From an uncultured Prevotella sp. (GTDB taxonomy: Bacteria; Bacteroidota; Bacteroidia; Bacteroidales; Bacteroidaceae), in contig CAMJGE010000008.1 in assembly GCA_946405145.1 (NCBI GenBank), positions 49,700 through 113,699 of the forward strand: 64,000 nucleotides of DNA, in the 5' to 3' direction. A program made the translations under genes and the position numbers. Numbering within the stretch: position 1 is the first letter of the stretch; each line of letters starts with the position of its first letter. Positions 43,539-52,293 of this stretch are shown piece after piece. The notes under the pieces are model-generated. The model was not told where the DNA came from and made no database searches. It saw nothing but the letters and a program-made list of their open reading frames with translations.

Positions 43539-45524
43539 TTATTTCTTCACTTCGAGTTCAAACGACGACATGGGGAGCCCTGATAGAGAACGGACATTAG
43601 CCGTCTTCGGGTCGTCTTTCCAGGCATAGCGCACTTTCAGCGGTAAGGACTGAGAGGTAAGAGGTGAGAGGATGGTGATGTTGTTCCCATCGGCAGTGGC
43701 CTCTGCGTTTTGGAAGATGCCATCAGAACCAGCCACCTCGAACTCGTTGAGTTTGCCAGGTTGTATGGGCTGGTCGAGTGTGAGAATGATATTTCCGTCC
43801 TTCACTTCACTTGAGATTACCTCAGGTGAGAGGTTCACCTTATTATTATATATAAGGCGATCGAAGCAGAGACCGATACGTTCTGCCACTTCCTTCTTAC
43901 GGAGCGGGTGGATGTCAACGGTTTCTCCGAGATCGTTGATAACAGCCAGTTCGGCTCTTGGATCATTCTTGGCAGTGATGCGCTGAGCCTCGCGGAGAGC
44001 AGCCCATCCGCTTTTGACTGGTGATGTCTGGGGTGTGATAGGTGAGGGGAAACCTGTCTGCTGACGTCCGTCATGGTTGGCAAGCTGTACGATGACGAAT
44101 GGCATCTTCTGGTCCTTCCAGCTGTCGCGCCAGCAACCCATCATCTTCTTCAGGTAATCAGCATAGGGAGCAGGATTGCCTGTGTTCGACTCACCCTGAT
44201 ACCAAACCACACCAGAAAGGGCGTAGGGGGCCAAGGGATAGAGCACAGCATTGTAGAGGGTGGTAGGGATATTCTGCAGTGAGATATCGCCACTTGGACA
44301 ATTGGGCATCTCTGCACCCAGCTGCATCTTCCAGGTCTCGCTCAGTGGAATCACGTCGGCCGGCATAGGGTTCTGACTGAAACGGTCCTCTCCGAAAGCG
44401 ATCAGATAGGGCTTTTCAGGAATAAAATGTGCTAAGCCGTATTTGTTGATGAAACGGACGGTAATCACGTTATCACCCTCACGTAGCAGTCCTTCAGGGA
44501 TGTCATAGCGGCGTGGAGGATACTGATAGCCCGTATGGCCGATCTGCTGTCCGTTCAAATATGTAAAGTCCTGATCGAAGAGAGTTCCTAACAGCAGGCG
44601 AGCTGGTTTGCCGGCATGAGCCTTGTCGATCGTGATATGTTGGCGCAGCCAGAGTGTACCAACCACAGGGCGGTGGGTTGTCGGTGAAATGGCCCATTTG
44701 GTGTCCCACTGGCTCACGGGCTTCCACTCGCTGTCGTCAAATGATAGTGCAGTCCAGTCTTCCTGGATACCTGGGTCGGTGTTCTTAAGTATCTTCTGCC
44801 ATTGCCTTTCCGCTTGCATATTTGCCTGTGCCTGAGCCTTCACGTAGTCGTCGTTCTTAAAGAACTCCGCTCTCTTAATCAGTTGGGGGTAGTCCTCGCG
44901 CAGTGAGTCGGCAGAGATCCAGGCCTCGATAGGTGTTCCTCCCCAGCTGTTCACGATAATGCCTTGAGGTACGTTGGTCTTTTCATACATCCGTTTACCA
45001 AGAAAGTAGCCAGCGGCGGAGAATAGCCAGGCATTTTCCTTATTGACAGGTTTCCAATTGATGGATGTAGGACGGATATCATCCTTTACACCCTGTACGG
45101 CAGTCTCGTTCTGTACACGGAAAAGACGGATATTAGGATTCTCGTAGGTATCAATCTCTTTGGTATATTGCGGATAGACACGTTCTATTGTGACATCAAT
45201 GTTCGATTGTCCGGAGAGAAGCCATACGTCACCTATTAATATATTAGTAAGCACAATATCGCCTATAGTCATAGTATATGGACCGCCCGCTTTCATCTTC
45301 GGCAGGTTGATATGCCAATGACCTTGTAGGTCGGCTGTCGTCGCATATTGCTTGTTGTTGAATCTGATGGTAACCAGTTCGCCTGTCTCTGCCTTTCCCC
45401 AAACAGGGATGGATTTACCTCTCTGAAGGACCATACCCGATTGGAATAATTGGGCAAGGCTGACTTTAGCTTCGATAGTAGAGACACAAAGGAGTGTCGC
45501 AATGATACATAAGATTTTTCTCAT
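43539..45524 (-). CDS. Sialate O-acetylesterase-like SGNH esterase with carbohydrate-binding insert
   Basis: The 661-residue protein has a signal peptide (about 1-19). An N-terminal Ig-like region (about 20-95) leads to the SGNH block G-D-V-W-L-L-S-G105-Q-S107-N with nucleophile S107. The W-Y-Q-G-E-S-N block comes later, and D-I-H-P near the C-terminus supplies the Asp-His pair. A jelly-roll module (about 290-370, L-N-G-Q-Q-I-G-H) splits the catalytic domain, as in CE20-type xylan/xyloglucan acetylesterases. It probably deacetylates hemicellulose oligosaccharides in the periplasm rather than acting on sialic acid, since no sialic acid genes are near. It is the first gene of the operon. Confidence 0.8.
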   Translation of the reverse strand: MRKILCIIATLLCVSTIEAKVSLAQLFQSGMVLQRGKSIPVWGKAETGELVTIRFNNKQYATTADLQGHWHINLPKMKAGGPYTMTIGDIVLTNILIGDVWLLSGQSNIDVTIERVYPQYTKEIDTYENPNIRLFRVQNETAVQGVKDDIRPTSINWKPVNKENAWLFSAAGYFLGKRMYEKTNVPQGIIVNSWGGTPIEAWISADSLREDYPQLIKRAEFFKNDDYVKAQAQANMQAERQWQKILKNTDPGIQEDWTALSFDDSEWKPVSQWDTKWAISPTTHRPVVGTLWLRQHITIDKAHAGKPARLLLGTLFDQDFTYLNGQQIGHTGYQYPPRRYDIPEGLLREGDNVITVRFINKYGLAHFIPEKPYLIAFGEDRFSQNPMPADVIPLSETWKMQLGAEMPNCPSGDISLQNIPTTLYNAVLYPLAPYALSGVVWYQGESNTGNPAPYADYLKKMMGCWRDSWKDQKMPFVIVQLANHDGRQQTGFPSPITPQTSPVKSGWAALREAQRITAKNDPRAELAVINDLGETVDIHPLRKKEVAERIGLCFDRLIYNNKVNLSPEVISSEVKDGNIILTLDQPIQPGKLNEFEVAGSDGIFQNAEATADGNNITILSPLTSQSLPLKVRYAWKDDPKTANVRSLSGLPMSSFELEVKK

Positions 45525-45543
45525 AATTGTTGATTTGACGTTG

Positions 45544-45551
45544 CAAAAATA
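45544..45551 (-). promoter_or_regulatory. Possible promoter -7 box for acetylesterase operon
   Basis: TATTTTTG on the minus strand lies 20 nt before the ATG. No good -33 box, so support is moderate. Confidence 0.4.
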
Positions 45552-45635
45552 CTAAAAAATATCGGTTAAACGGGTAAAAAATGTTTTTTTCTTTGCGGAA
45601 TGAAACAATTTCAAAAACAATTGTGACATATGAGA

Positions 45636-45666
45636 TTGTCTTTTGAAGATTTTTTCTCTATCTTTG
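45636..45666 (+). promoter_or_regulatory. Promoter for GPH symporter-GH43-sigma operon
   Basis: TTG (45636-45638) and TATCTTTG (45659-45666) are 20 bp apart. It lies downstream of an in-frame ATG at 45630, which is therefore not the start. Confidence 0.75.
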
Positions 45667-45707
45667 CACTCAGTTATCATTGTTCAGTATTTAGAAGAAA
45701 TAAAGAA

Positions 45708-47144
45708 ATGAAGAGTTTTGCAACTCAGAAAGTATCATTTGGTGAGAAGGTCGGCTATTCAATGGGGGATGCTGCTGCCAATCTGGTGTTCCAGATGATG
45801 ATGATATTCCAGTTGAAGTTCTATACGGATGTATTTGGACTGGATGGTGCTGTGGCAGGCAGCATCTTGATGATAGGTAGTCTGTCCGCCATTGTCGTTG
45901 ACCCGCTGGTAGGTATTCTCTCCGACCGTACCAAGACCCGTTGGGGAAAGTTCCGTCCTTGGGTTCTCTGGACGGCAATACCTTTCTGTATCTTCTATAT
46001 GCTTGCCTTCTACAATCCTGGCATTGAGGAGAAAGGGATGGTTGCCACCTATGCCACCATCTCTTATGTACTGCTGATGACCGTATATTCCTTTAATAAT
46101 ATACCTTATACTTCATTGGGCGGTGTGATGACCAGCGATATCCGTGAACGCACCAGCATCACCACCATCCGTTTCATCTTGGTGACGATAGCTCAGTTTG
46201 TGGTACAAGGCTTGACACTTCCGCTGGTGAATCAGTTGGGAGGTGGAGACCAGCCGCGAGGATGGACAGCTACGGTGATGCTGTATTCTGCTGTCGCCCT
46301 GATCCTGTTTGGCGTGACGTTTTTCTCTACCAAAGAGCGTATCCAGCCGCCACCAGCCCAGAAAGTGAATATCAAAAAGGATATCAAAGACACCGTTTCG
46401 AATATCTCCTGGAACTCGATGGCCTTACTGACCTTTGCGCTCTTTATCACATTGGCTATGTGGGGCTCCGCCATGAATTTCTATTTTCAGCATAATGTCG
46501 ATCAGCGCTCACTCTATGAGTTCCTGACATTCTTCGGCCTGTCAATCGATCAGGAGCAGGCTTATTCTGCAGGATTTTCTGTATTCAATATGATGGGTGC
46601 CGTCGTGCAGTTCTTGGGAGTGATCTGCTTGTCACGTTATCTGGCAAACAGATACGGAAAGAAGAATACCTTTGTCGTCTGCCTGTCGCTGACGGCTTTC
46701 TTCACGGCTCTGTTCTATATCCCCTCACCAACGGATGTCAGTCTGCTGTTTGTCCTCAACTTCTTGCGCTCACTGGCTTATGCACCAACTATCCCTTTGT
46801 TGTGGGCAATGATTGGTGATGTGGCTGACCATATAGAATATGAGAGTCATCGTCGTGCTACGGGCTTCTGCTTCTCGGGCATCGTACTTGCCCTGAAGTT
46901 AGGCTTGGGCTTTGGTGGTGCTATCGCAGGTATCATCATCTCGATGTTCGGTTATGTCTCTGGCGATGTGTTTGTACAGAACGACAGTGCTTTGGAGGGT
47001 ATCCGTCTGGTGTCGAGCATCATTCCAGCCATCCTGTTTGCTATTGGTGTGGTAGCACTCCATTTCTATCCGATCACAAAAGAATATAATGAGAATATGC
47101 AAGCTGAGCTGGCTGCACGGCGCAGAATCAGTAATCATAACTAA
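45708..47144 (+). CDS. GPH-family (MFS) sugar:cation symporter, copy 2
   Basis: The 478-residue protein begins M-K-S-F-A-T-Q-K-V-S-F-G-E-K-V-G-Y-S-M-G-D and has twelve hydrophobic segments. D-P-L-V-G-I-L-S-D-R-T-K-T-R-W-G-K-F-R-P is the GPH loop 2-3 signature. The start at 45708 follows the promoter by about 40 nt. It is only distantly similar to the symporter at 42121-43509 and is divergent from it. It precedes a cytoplasmic GH43, which suggests import of arabino- or xylo-oligosaccharides that GH43 then cuts. Confidence 0.9.
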   Translation: MKSFATQKVSFGEKVGYSMGDAAANLVFQMMMIFQLKFYTDVFGLDGAVAGSILMIGSLSAIVVDPLVGILSDRTKTRWGKFRPWVLWTAIPFCIFYMLAFYNPGIEEKGMVATYATISYVLLMTVYSFNNIPYTSLGGVMTSDIRERTSITTIRFILVTIAQFVVQGLTLPLVNQLGGGDQPRGWTATVMLYSAVALILFGVTFFSTKERIQPPPAQKVNIKKDIKDTVSNISWNSMALLTFALFITLAMWGSAMNFYFQHNVDQRSLYEFLTFFGLSIDQEQAYSAGFSVFNMMGAVVQFLGVICLSRYLANRYGKKNTFVVCLSLTAFFTALFYIPSPTDVSLLFVLNFLRSLAYAPTIPLLWAMIGDVADHIEYESHRRATGFCFSGIVLALKLGLGFGGAIAGIIISMFGYVSGDVFVQNDSALEGIRLVSSIIPAILFAIGVVALHFYPITKEYNENMQAELAARRRISNHN

Positions 47145-47180
47145 TAATATATCAATAAACAATCTTAAAAATTAACGATT

Positions 47181-48218
47181 ATGGCAAAATTACCACGTTA
47201 TTTGTTCCCGAGTGATTATATGGCTGACCCTTCAGCCAATGTGTTTAACGGTCGTCTGTACATCTATCCCTCTCACGACTGGGATGCAGGTGAGTGCTTC
47301 GATGATGATGGCGGACACTTCCAGATGAAGGACTATCATGTGCTTTCATGGGATGATGTAGAAAACGATGAGGCTACCGATCATGGTGTGATTCTCGATG
47401 TGAAGGATGTGCCCTGGGCTGAGAAGCAGATGTGGGACAACGACTGTGTGGAGAAGGATGGCAAGTATTATCTGATCTTCTCTGCTAAGGCTTCTGATGG
47501 TGTGTTCCGTCTTGGTGTAGCGGTGGCTGATAAGCCCGAAGGTCCGTTCAAGCCAATGGACAAGCCTATTCGTGGTTCGTTCTCTATCGATCCCTGTGTG
47601 TTTAAGGATGATGACGGACAGATCTATTGTTACTTCGGAGGTCTTTGGGGTGGACAGCTCCAGTGGTGGCATCCGCTGCCTAATGGTCTGGCTCCGATTT
47701 ATGGCAAATATGGCGATGAAAACGGTCTTATCGACCTGGGTGCAGCACCTGACCACAAAGGTGAACTCTTCACTACAGCCGATTCACCAGCCATCAATAG
47801 CTGTGTGGTTCGCATGAGCGACGATGTTCAGCAGTTCGCAGAAGCACCTCGTGGTGTGGTGGTTCTCGACGAGAATGGTGAGCCCATGAAGGCTGGCGAT
47901 CCCCACCGTTTCTTCGAGGCCTCTTGGATGCATAAGTATAATGGTAAGTACTATTTCTCTTACTCTACAGGTGACAGCCATTATCTCTGCTATGCTATTG
48001 GTGACTCTCCTTACGGACCTTTCCGTTATCAGGGTGTGGTTCTTGATCCAGTAGTAGGTTGGACCACTCATCACTCTATCGTAGAGTTCAAGGGTCAGTG
48101 GTATCTGTGCTATCATGATTGTGTGCCTTCAAATGACATCACTCATCTGCGCTCATTGAAGATCCAGCGTTTGTACTACAATGCGGATGGAACGATTCAA
48201 AAGGTTGTAAATGAGTAA
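47181..48218 (+). CDS. Glycoside hydrolase family 43, cytoplasmic
   Basis: The protein has 345 residues and no signal peptide. The five-bladed propeller residues are D16 (M-A-D-P), D137 (S-I-D-P) and E246 (F-F-E-A-S-W), matching base, pKa modulator and acid of GH43. The F-E-A-S-W-M-H form and size suggest subfamily 1, with beta-xylosidase or alpha-L-arabinofuranosidase activity. It would act on sugars imported by the symporter encoded 36 nt upstream. Its last codons overlap the sigma-factor gene by 8 nt. Confidence 0.87.
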   Translation: MAKLPRYLFPSDYMADPSANVFNGRLYIYPSHDWDAGECFDDDGGHFQMKDYHVLSWDDVENDEATDHGVILDVKDVPWAEKQMWDNDCVEKDGKYYLIFSAKASDGVFRLGVAVADKPEGPFKPMDKPIRGSFSIDPCVFKDDDGQIYCYFGGLWGGQLQWWHPLPNGLAPIYGKYGDENGLIDLGAAPDHKGELFTTADSPAINSCVVRMSDDVQQFAEAPRGVVVLDENGEPMKAGDPHRFFEASWMHKYNGKYYFSYSTGDSHYLCYAIGDSPYGPFRYQGVVLDPVVGWTTHHSIVEFKGQWYLCYHDCVPSNDITHLRSLKIQRLYYNADGTIQKVVNE

Positions 48219-48708
48219 TCAGACGCTGATAACCAATTATTACATCTCTCACCGTGACGAGCTGCTGGCTTATGCCGGCAGTCGTCTGGGTGACTGCTAT
48301 CTGGCGGAGGACATCGTGCAGAATGTCTTCCTCCGTCTGTTGACCTCCGACAAGATGATCTCTGAGATCACCTTGCCGGCTCTGGTCTTTGCCATGACAC
48401 GCAATCAAGTGTATGATTATTTCCGTCACCACTCAGCTGTTGAGCAGTATGAGCACTATATCAAAGGTGTTTGTAGTGAACTGACCAGCGACGAGTCCAT
48501 CCTTTCAGCCCGTGAGGTGATGGAGCAGATGGAGCGTGGTCTGGCCCGTCTGCCAGAGAATTGCCGTGAGATCTATCGTATGCATATCTATGATGGTATG
48601 AAGGTTGGTGAGATCTCCCGTGCATTAGGTGAGGGGTATAAAAGTGTGGAGCACCGCCTCGGTTCAGCCCGCAAAGCGATGCGCCACTATCTTTGTAAGT
48701 ATGCATGA
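48211..48708 (+). CDS. ECF-type RNA polymerase sigma factor
   Basis: The 165-residue protein has sigma region 2 (A-E-D-I-V-Q-N-V-F-L-R-L near 32-43, with the core-binding D) and region 4 with a helix-turn-helix (V-G-E-I-S-R-A-L-G-E-G-Y-K-S-V-E-H-R-L near 135-153). In Bacteroidetes, ECF factors usually pair with a FecR-type anti-sigma gene and a SusC-like gene; neither follows here. It overlaps the GH43 gene by 8 nt and is the last gene of the operon, before a terminator. It could autoregulate the sugar operon or control distant genes; that cannot be told from this window. Confidence 0.85.
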   Translation: MSNQTLITNYYISHRDELLAYAGSRLGDCYLAEDIVQNVFLRLLTSDKMISEITLPALVFAMTRNQVYDYFRHHSAVEQYEHYIKGVCSELTSDESILSAREVMEQMERGLARLPENCREIYRMHIYDGMKVGEISRALGEGYKSVEHRLGSARKAMRHYLCKYA

Positions 48709-48725
48709 TAACTGAAAACAACTTT

Positions 48726-48759
48726 AAAAAGCCCTGACGCGTGAGCACCAGGGCTTTTT
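48726..48759. terminator. Bidirectional terminator between sigma factor and M16 peptidase
   Basis: An 11-bp stem AAAAAGCCCTG with complement, 12-nt loop, A-run and T-run on the two sides, between convergent genes. Confidence 0.88.
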
Positions 48760-48760
48760 A

Positions 48761-49987
48761 CTATTTGAATATCAGTGTGGTCATATTGTTGGGGTCGAAG
48801 AGATCGCAGGCAACAGTCTGGAGTTCTTCGGCGGTGATTGTGTCGATTCGTCGATAGAGCGTTTCAAGGTCGCGCTCGTGCCCATGGTGGAGATAGCTTC
48901 TTCCGAAGTCAAGGGCAAACTGTTCGCGGTTATCGCAGGCAATGGCGAGCTGTCCTTTCAGCTGACGCTTGGCTGCAATCAGCTGCTGGCTGCTGAGGGG
49001 CTTCTGCATCAGACGGTCCAACTCATGGCGCACCAGTCGGCGACAACGGTTGATGTCGTGGTGATCGCACCCGAAGTAGATGCTCCAGATGCCGGTATCA
49101 CCATAGGTTGCCATCGTGCTCTCTACCGTATATACCAGTCCGTGCCGTTCTCGTAGTGAGAGGTTCAGCCGGGCATTCATGCCTGGTCCACCTAATATAT
49201 TATTAAGGAGGTAGAGCGTCAGTCGGCGGGGGTCATTATAGGCATAAGCACGACAGCCAGTCATCACATGGGCTTGGTGGGTAGAGCGGTTTTGCTCGAT
49301 GAATTGGGCTTTTTTCTGTGTTACCGATGCCTGCTGGGAAGGTTCGGCAGGTGGTAGGTTATTGTCAGGTGTCAGCTGTTCGAGGTTCTTACACAGGCGC
49401 TTGAAGTCGATGTCGCCATAGACGAAGAACACCATGTTCTCTGGTTGGTAGTTACGACGAACGAAGCGGAGGGCATCAGTGGTGGTGTAGGTATGCAACT
49501 GGTCTGCATTGCCAAGGATATTATGACCGAGGGGATGCCCTTCGAACAGTAAATTCTCGAATTCATCGTAGATCAGTTCGGCTGGAGAGTCGTTGTAACT
49601 CTCGATCTCGTCGCATATCACCTCCACTTCCTTGTCGATTTCTTGCTGAGGATACTGACTATGGAACACGATATCAGTCAGCACATTGATGACCTGAGAG
49701 AAATGCTCTTTGGAGATGGCGGCATAATAAACCGTATCTTCCTTGTTGGTGAAGGCATTCAGTTCGCCTCCTAATCCTTCAATGGCATTGATGATCTGAA
49801 TGGCATTGCGACGGGCGGTACCCTTGAAACTCATATGCTCACAGAAATGGGCAAGTCCTTCTTCGCCAGGTAGCTCATTGCGTGTACCGGCAGCAATATC
49901 GTAACCGCAGAATACCACCTGAGAGTCTGATGGCAGATGGATGATGCGGAGACCGTTTTTGAGGGTGTATGTGTTATATTTTGTCAT
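48761..49987 (-). CDS. M16 family zinc peptidase
   Basis: With the ATG at 49987 the protein has 408 residues. The inverted zinc motif H47-F-C-E50-H51 is in place, with the distal Glu in the E-V-E-V-I-C-D-E-I-E segment about 75 residues on, and R/Y substrate-binding elements in the C-terminal half (G-L-V-Y-T-V). The size is that of single-unit bacterial processing-protease-like members. No signal peptide with this start, so it is probably cytoplasmic. An in-frame ATG at 50080 would lie upstream of the -7 box (49996-50003) and is rejected. Confidence 0.87.
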   Translation of the reverse strand: MTKYNTYTLKNGLRIIHLPSDSQVVFCGYDIAAGTRNELPGEEGLAHFCEHMSFKGTARRNAIQIINAIEGLGGELNAFTNKEDTVYYAAISKEHFSQVINVLTDIVFHSQYPQQEIDKEVEVICDEIESYNDSPAELIYDEFENLLFEGHPLGHNILGNADQLHTYTTTDALRFVRRNYQPENMVFFVYGDIDFKRLCKNLEQLTPDNNLPPAEPSQQASVTQKKAQFIEQNRSTHQAHVMTGCRAYAYNDPRRLTLYLLNNILGGPGMNARLNLSLRERHGLVYTVESTMATYGDTGIWSIYFGCDHHDINRCRRLVRHELDRLMQKPLSSQQLIAAKRQLKGQLAIACDNREQFALDFGRSYLHHGHERDLETLYRRIDTITAEELQTVACDLFDPNNMTTLIFK

Positions 49988-49995
49988 TTTGCGTG

Positions 49996-50055
49996 CAAAG
50001 TTACTCAAAATCACTCGATTTTTCGTGGGAACTCCGATTTTTTTTCGTAACTTTG
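49996..50055. promoter_or_regulatory. Divergent -7 boxes for M16 peptidase and PfkB kinase
   Basis: TAACTTTG occurs on the minus strand at 49996-50003 and on the plus strand at 50048-50055. With flanks it forms a perfect 10-bp inverted repeat, GCAAAGTTAC ... GTAACTTTGC (49995-50004 and 50047-50056). Neither has a clear -33 box. The two promoters share the 43 bp between them. Confidence 0.6.
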
Positions 50056-50101
50056 CGCGCTGAGTAATAAATGATTCCATAGGAGGGATATTTTAATCAT
50101 T

Positions 50102-51070
50102 ATGCGTAAGGTAATTGGTATAGGTGAAACGATTCTCGACATCATTTTCAAAAACGAACAACCTATAGGTGCTGTTCCAGGCGGTTCGGTGTTCAACGGT
50201 CTGATCTCATTGGGGCGTGTTGGCGTGAATGCGGCATTTATCAGTGAGACGGGTAACGATCGGGTGGGACAGAGAATTATCCGTTTCTTGGAAGACAATC
50301 ATGTGGATGCCAGTTGTATGACTGTCTATCCGGAGTCGAAGTCGCCTATCTCATTGGCTTTCTTGAATGAGCAGAACGATGCGGAGTATATCTTCTATAA
50401 GGATCATCCGCACGATCGGCTCGACTTCAACCTCCCGGATATTCAGGCTGATGATATCGTGATGTTTGGCTCGTTTTATGCGGTGAATCCGGTGATTCGT
50501 TCACAAGTATTCTCCTTTTTGGAATATGCCCATAATAGGGGTGCTATCCTTTATTATGACGTGAACTTCCGTGCCTCTCATGCCAGTGAGGTGATGAAGG
50601 TTACGCCTAATATCCTTGAGAACCTGGAGCTGGCTGATGTGATCAGGGGCAGCAAGGAAGATTTTGAGGTGATGTTCAACAAGTCGGATGCCGATAGTCT
50701 CTATCGTTCGCAGATATCGTTTTATTGTAAGAACTTCATCTGTACCAGAGGTGCAGAGCCATTGGAGTTGAGGGCTCAGGGGGGTATCAGTAAGCAATAT
50801 GCTATTGCTAAGACAGAGACAGTCAGTACCATTGGTGCAGGCGATAATTTCAACGCAGGCTTTGTCTATGGACTGGTGAAATATGGTGTTACCCATCAAA
50901 TGCTCGATGAGGGTGTGCCTGAAACCTTGTGGGATCAGGTGATTGCTGAGGCTCAGCAGTTCTCTGCTAATGTGTGCCAGAGCATTCACAACAGCGTGGA
51001 TCTGACATTTGCGGAGAAAAAGAAACAAGAGTTGGAGGCGGCTCTGAAGGAAATGGAAAAGAATAATTAA
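50102..51070 (+). CDS. PfkB-family carbohydrate kinase (fructokinase-like)
   Basis: The 322-residue protein has a glycine-rich substrate motif (V-P-G-G-S-V-F-N near 22-29) and the PfkB signature G245-A-G-D248-N-F-N-A-G with catalytic base D248. It phosphorylates a sugar or nucleoside with ATP in the cytoplasm; fructose is the commonest substrate for this type, but this is not certain. It starts 47 nt after its -7 box and precedes the flavo-diiron gene by only 5 nt. Confidence 0.85.
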   Translation: MRKVIGIGETILDIIFKNEQPIGAVPGGSVFNGLISLGRVGVNAAFISETGNDRVGQRIIRFLEDNHVDASCMTVYPESKSPISLAFLNEQNDAEYIFYKDHPHDRLDFNLPDIQADDIVMFGSFYAVNPVIRSQVFSFLEYAHNRGAILYYDVNFRASHASEVMKVTPNILENLELADVIRGSKEDFEVMFNKSDADSLYRSQISFYCKNFICTRGAEPLELRAQGGISKQYAIAKTETVSTIGAGDNFNAGFVYGLVKYGVTHQMLDEGVPETLWDQVIAEAQQFSANVCQSIHNSVDLTFAEKKKQELEAALKEMEKNN

Positions 51071-51075
51071 AAGAT

Positions 51076-52242
51076 ATGGACATGATTAGTGATACGATTA
51101 AGTACATCGGTGTTGACGATCTTGACATCGATCTGTTTGAGAGTCAGTATGTGGTGCCTGAGGGCATGAGTTATAATTCCTATCTCATCGACGATGAGAA
51201 GATTGCAGTAATGGATACTGCAGATCGTCGCAAGGGTGAGGAATGGAAAGCAAACCTCCAGGCTGCTCTTAATGGTCGCCAGCCTGACTATCTGGTGGCT
51301 CATCATATGGAGCCCGACCACTCGGCACTGATTGCCTGGATGCTGGAGACTTATCCGGGATTGCAACTGGTGTGTAGCGCTCAGGCTGCGAAGATGCTTT
51401 CCAATTTCTTCGAAGGCTTTAACTTCGAGGGGCGCGTGATGACAGTCAAGGAGGGTGATACTCTCTCGTTAGGCAAGCATGAACTGAAGTTTATCACGGC
51501 TGCAATGGTGCATTGGCCTGAGGTGATCATGAGCTACGACACCTTTGATAAAGTGCTCTTCTCTGCCGATGGATTCGGCAAATTTGGTGCTTTGGTCAAT
51601 GAGACTGACGACTGGGCTTGTGAGGCTCGCCGTTACTATTTTAATATCTGTGGCAAGTATGGCATACAGGTTCAGAACGTCCTCAAGAAGGCAGCTGCCT
51701 TAGATATCCAGACCATCTGTCCGCTGCATGGTCCTGTGCTCAAGGGTGAGGCGCTGGCTGAGGCAGTGAAACTCTATGATACTTGGAGCAAGTACGAGCC
51801 GGAGAGTGAGGGCATACTCATTGCCTATGCCAGTATTCATGGTGGAACGGCTGCTACTGCAGAGCGTATGGCAGAGATTCTCAGCAAGAAGGGAGCTAAA
51901 AAAGTGGTAGTGAGCGATCTGAGTCGTTCGGATATGGCTGAAGTCATCGAGGATGCTTTCCGTTATCCTACTGTTGTGGTGGCTGCATCGAGCTACGATG
52001 GTGGCGTGTTCCCCATTATGCATGATTTCCTCTACCATCTGCAGATCAAGAACTATCAGAAGCGTCGCTTCGGTATCATTGAAAATGGTAGTTGGGCACC
52101 AGCGGCAGGAAAAGTGATGCGTTCGATGATTGAGGGTCTGAAGGACTGTGAAATAGTAGAGCCAATGGTTACTATCCGCTCTCGCATGAAGTCTGCCGAT
52201 GAGGCACAGCTGGAGCAGTTGGCCGATAGCCTGCTGTCATAA
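51076..52242 (+). CDS. FprA-type flavo-diiron protein (O2/NO reductase)
   Basis: The protein has 388 residues. The metallo-beta-lactamase domain has the diiron ligands H77-x-E79-x-D81-H82, a later His (A-M-V-H-W), Asp (S-A-D-G-F-G) and His (P-L-H-G-P). The C-terminal flavodoxin domain begins I-L-I-A-Y-A-S-I-H-G-G-T-A near residue 247. Such enzymes reduce oxygen to water or nitric oxide to N2O and protect anaerobes. Co-transcription with a sugar kinase is by position only. A terminator follows. Confidence 0.92.
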   Translation: MDMISDTIKYIGVDDLDIDLFESQYVVPEGMSYNSYLIDDEKIAVMDTADRRKGEEWKANLQAALNGRQPDYLVAHHMEPDHSALIAWMLETYPGLQLVCSAQAAKMLSNFFEGFNFEGRVMTVKEGDTLSLGKHELKFITAAMVHWPEVIMSYDTFDKVLFSADGFGKFGALVNETDDWACEARRYYFNICGKYGIQVQNVLKKAAALDIQTICPLHGPVLKGEALAEAVKLYDTWSKYEPESEGILIAYASIHGGTAATAERMAEILSKKGAKKVVVSDLSRSDMAEVIEDAFRYPTVVVAASSYDGGVFPIMHDFLYHLQIKNYQKRRFGIIENGSWAPAAGKVMRSMIEGLKDCEIVEPMVTIRSRMKSADEAQLEQLADSLLS

Positions 52243-52263
52243 GACAGATACCTTATTAATGTA

Positions 52264-52291
52264 AAAAAGCCCCGTTTCATCGGGGCTTTTT
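52264..52291. terminator. Bidirectional terminator between FprA and DEAD-box helicase
   Basis: An 11-bp stem AAAAAGCCCCG with complement and a 6-nt loop, T-run on both strands, between convergent genes. Confidence 0.9.
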
Positions 52292-52293
52292 CA

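Noticed and set aside
43539..45524. Sialic acid utilisation locus
   Set aside because: The sialate-O-acetylesterase label is only a family name; no NanA, NanE or sialidase is nearby, and neighbours are hemicellulases.
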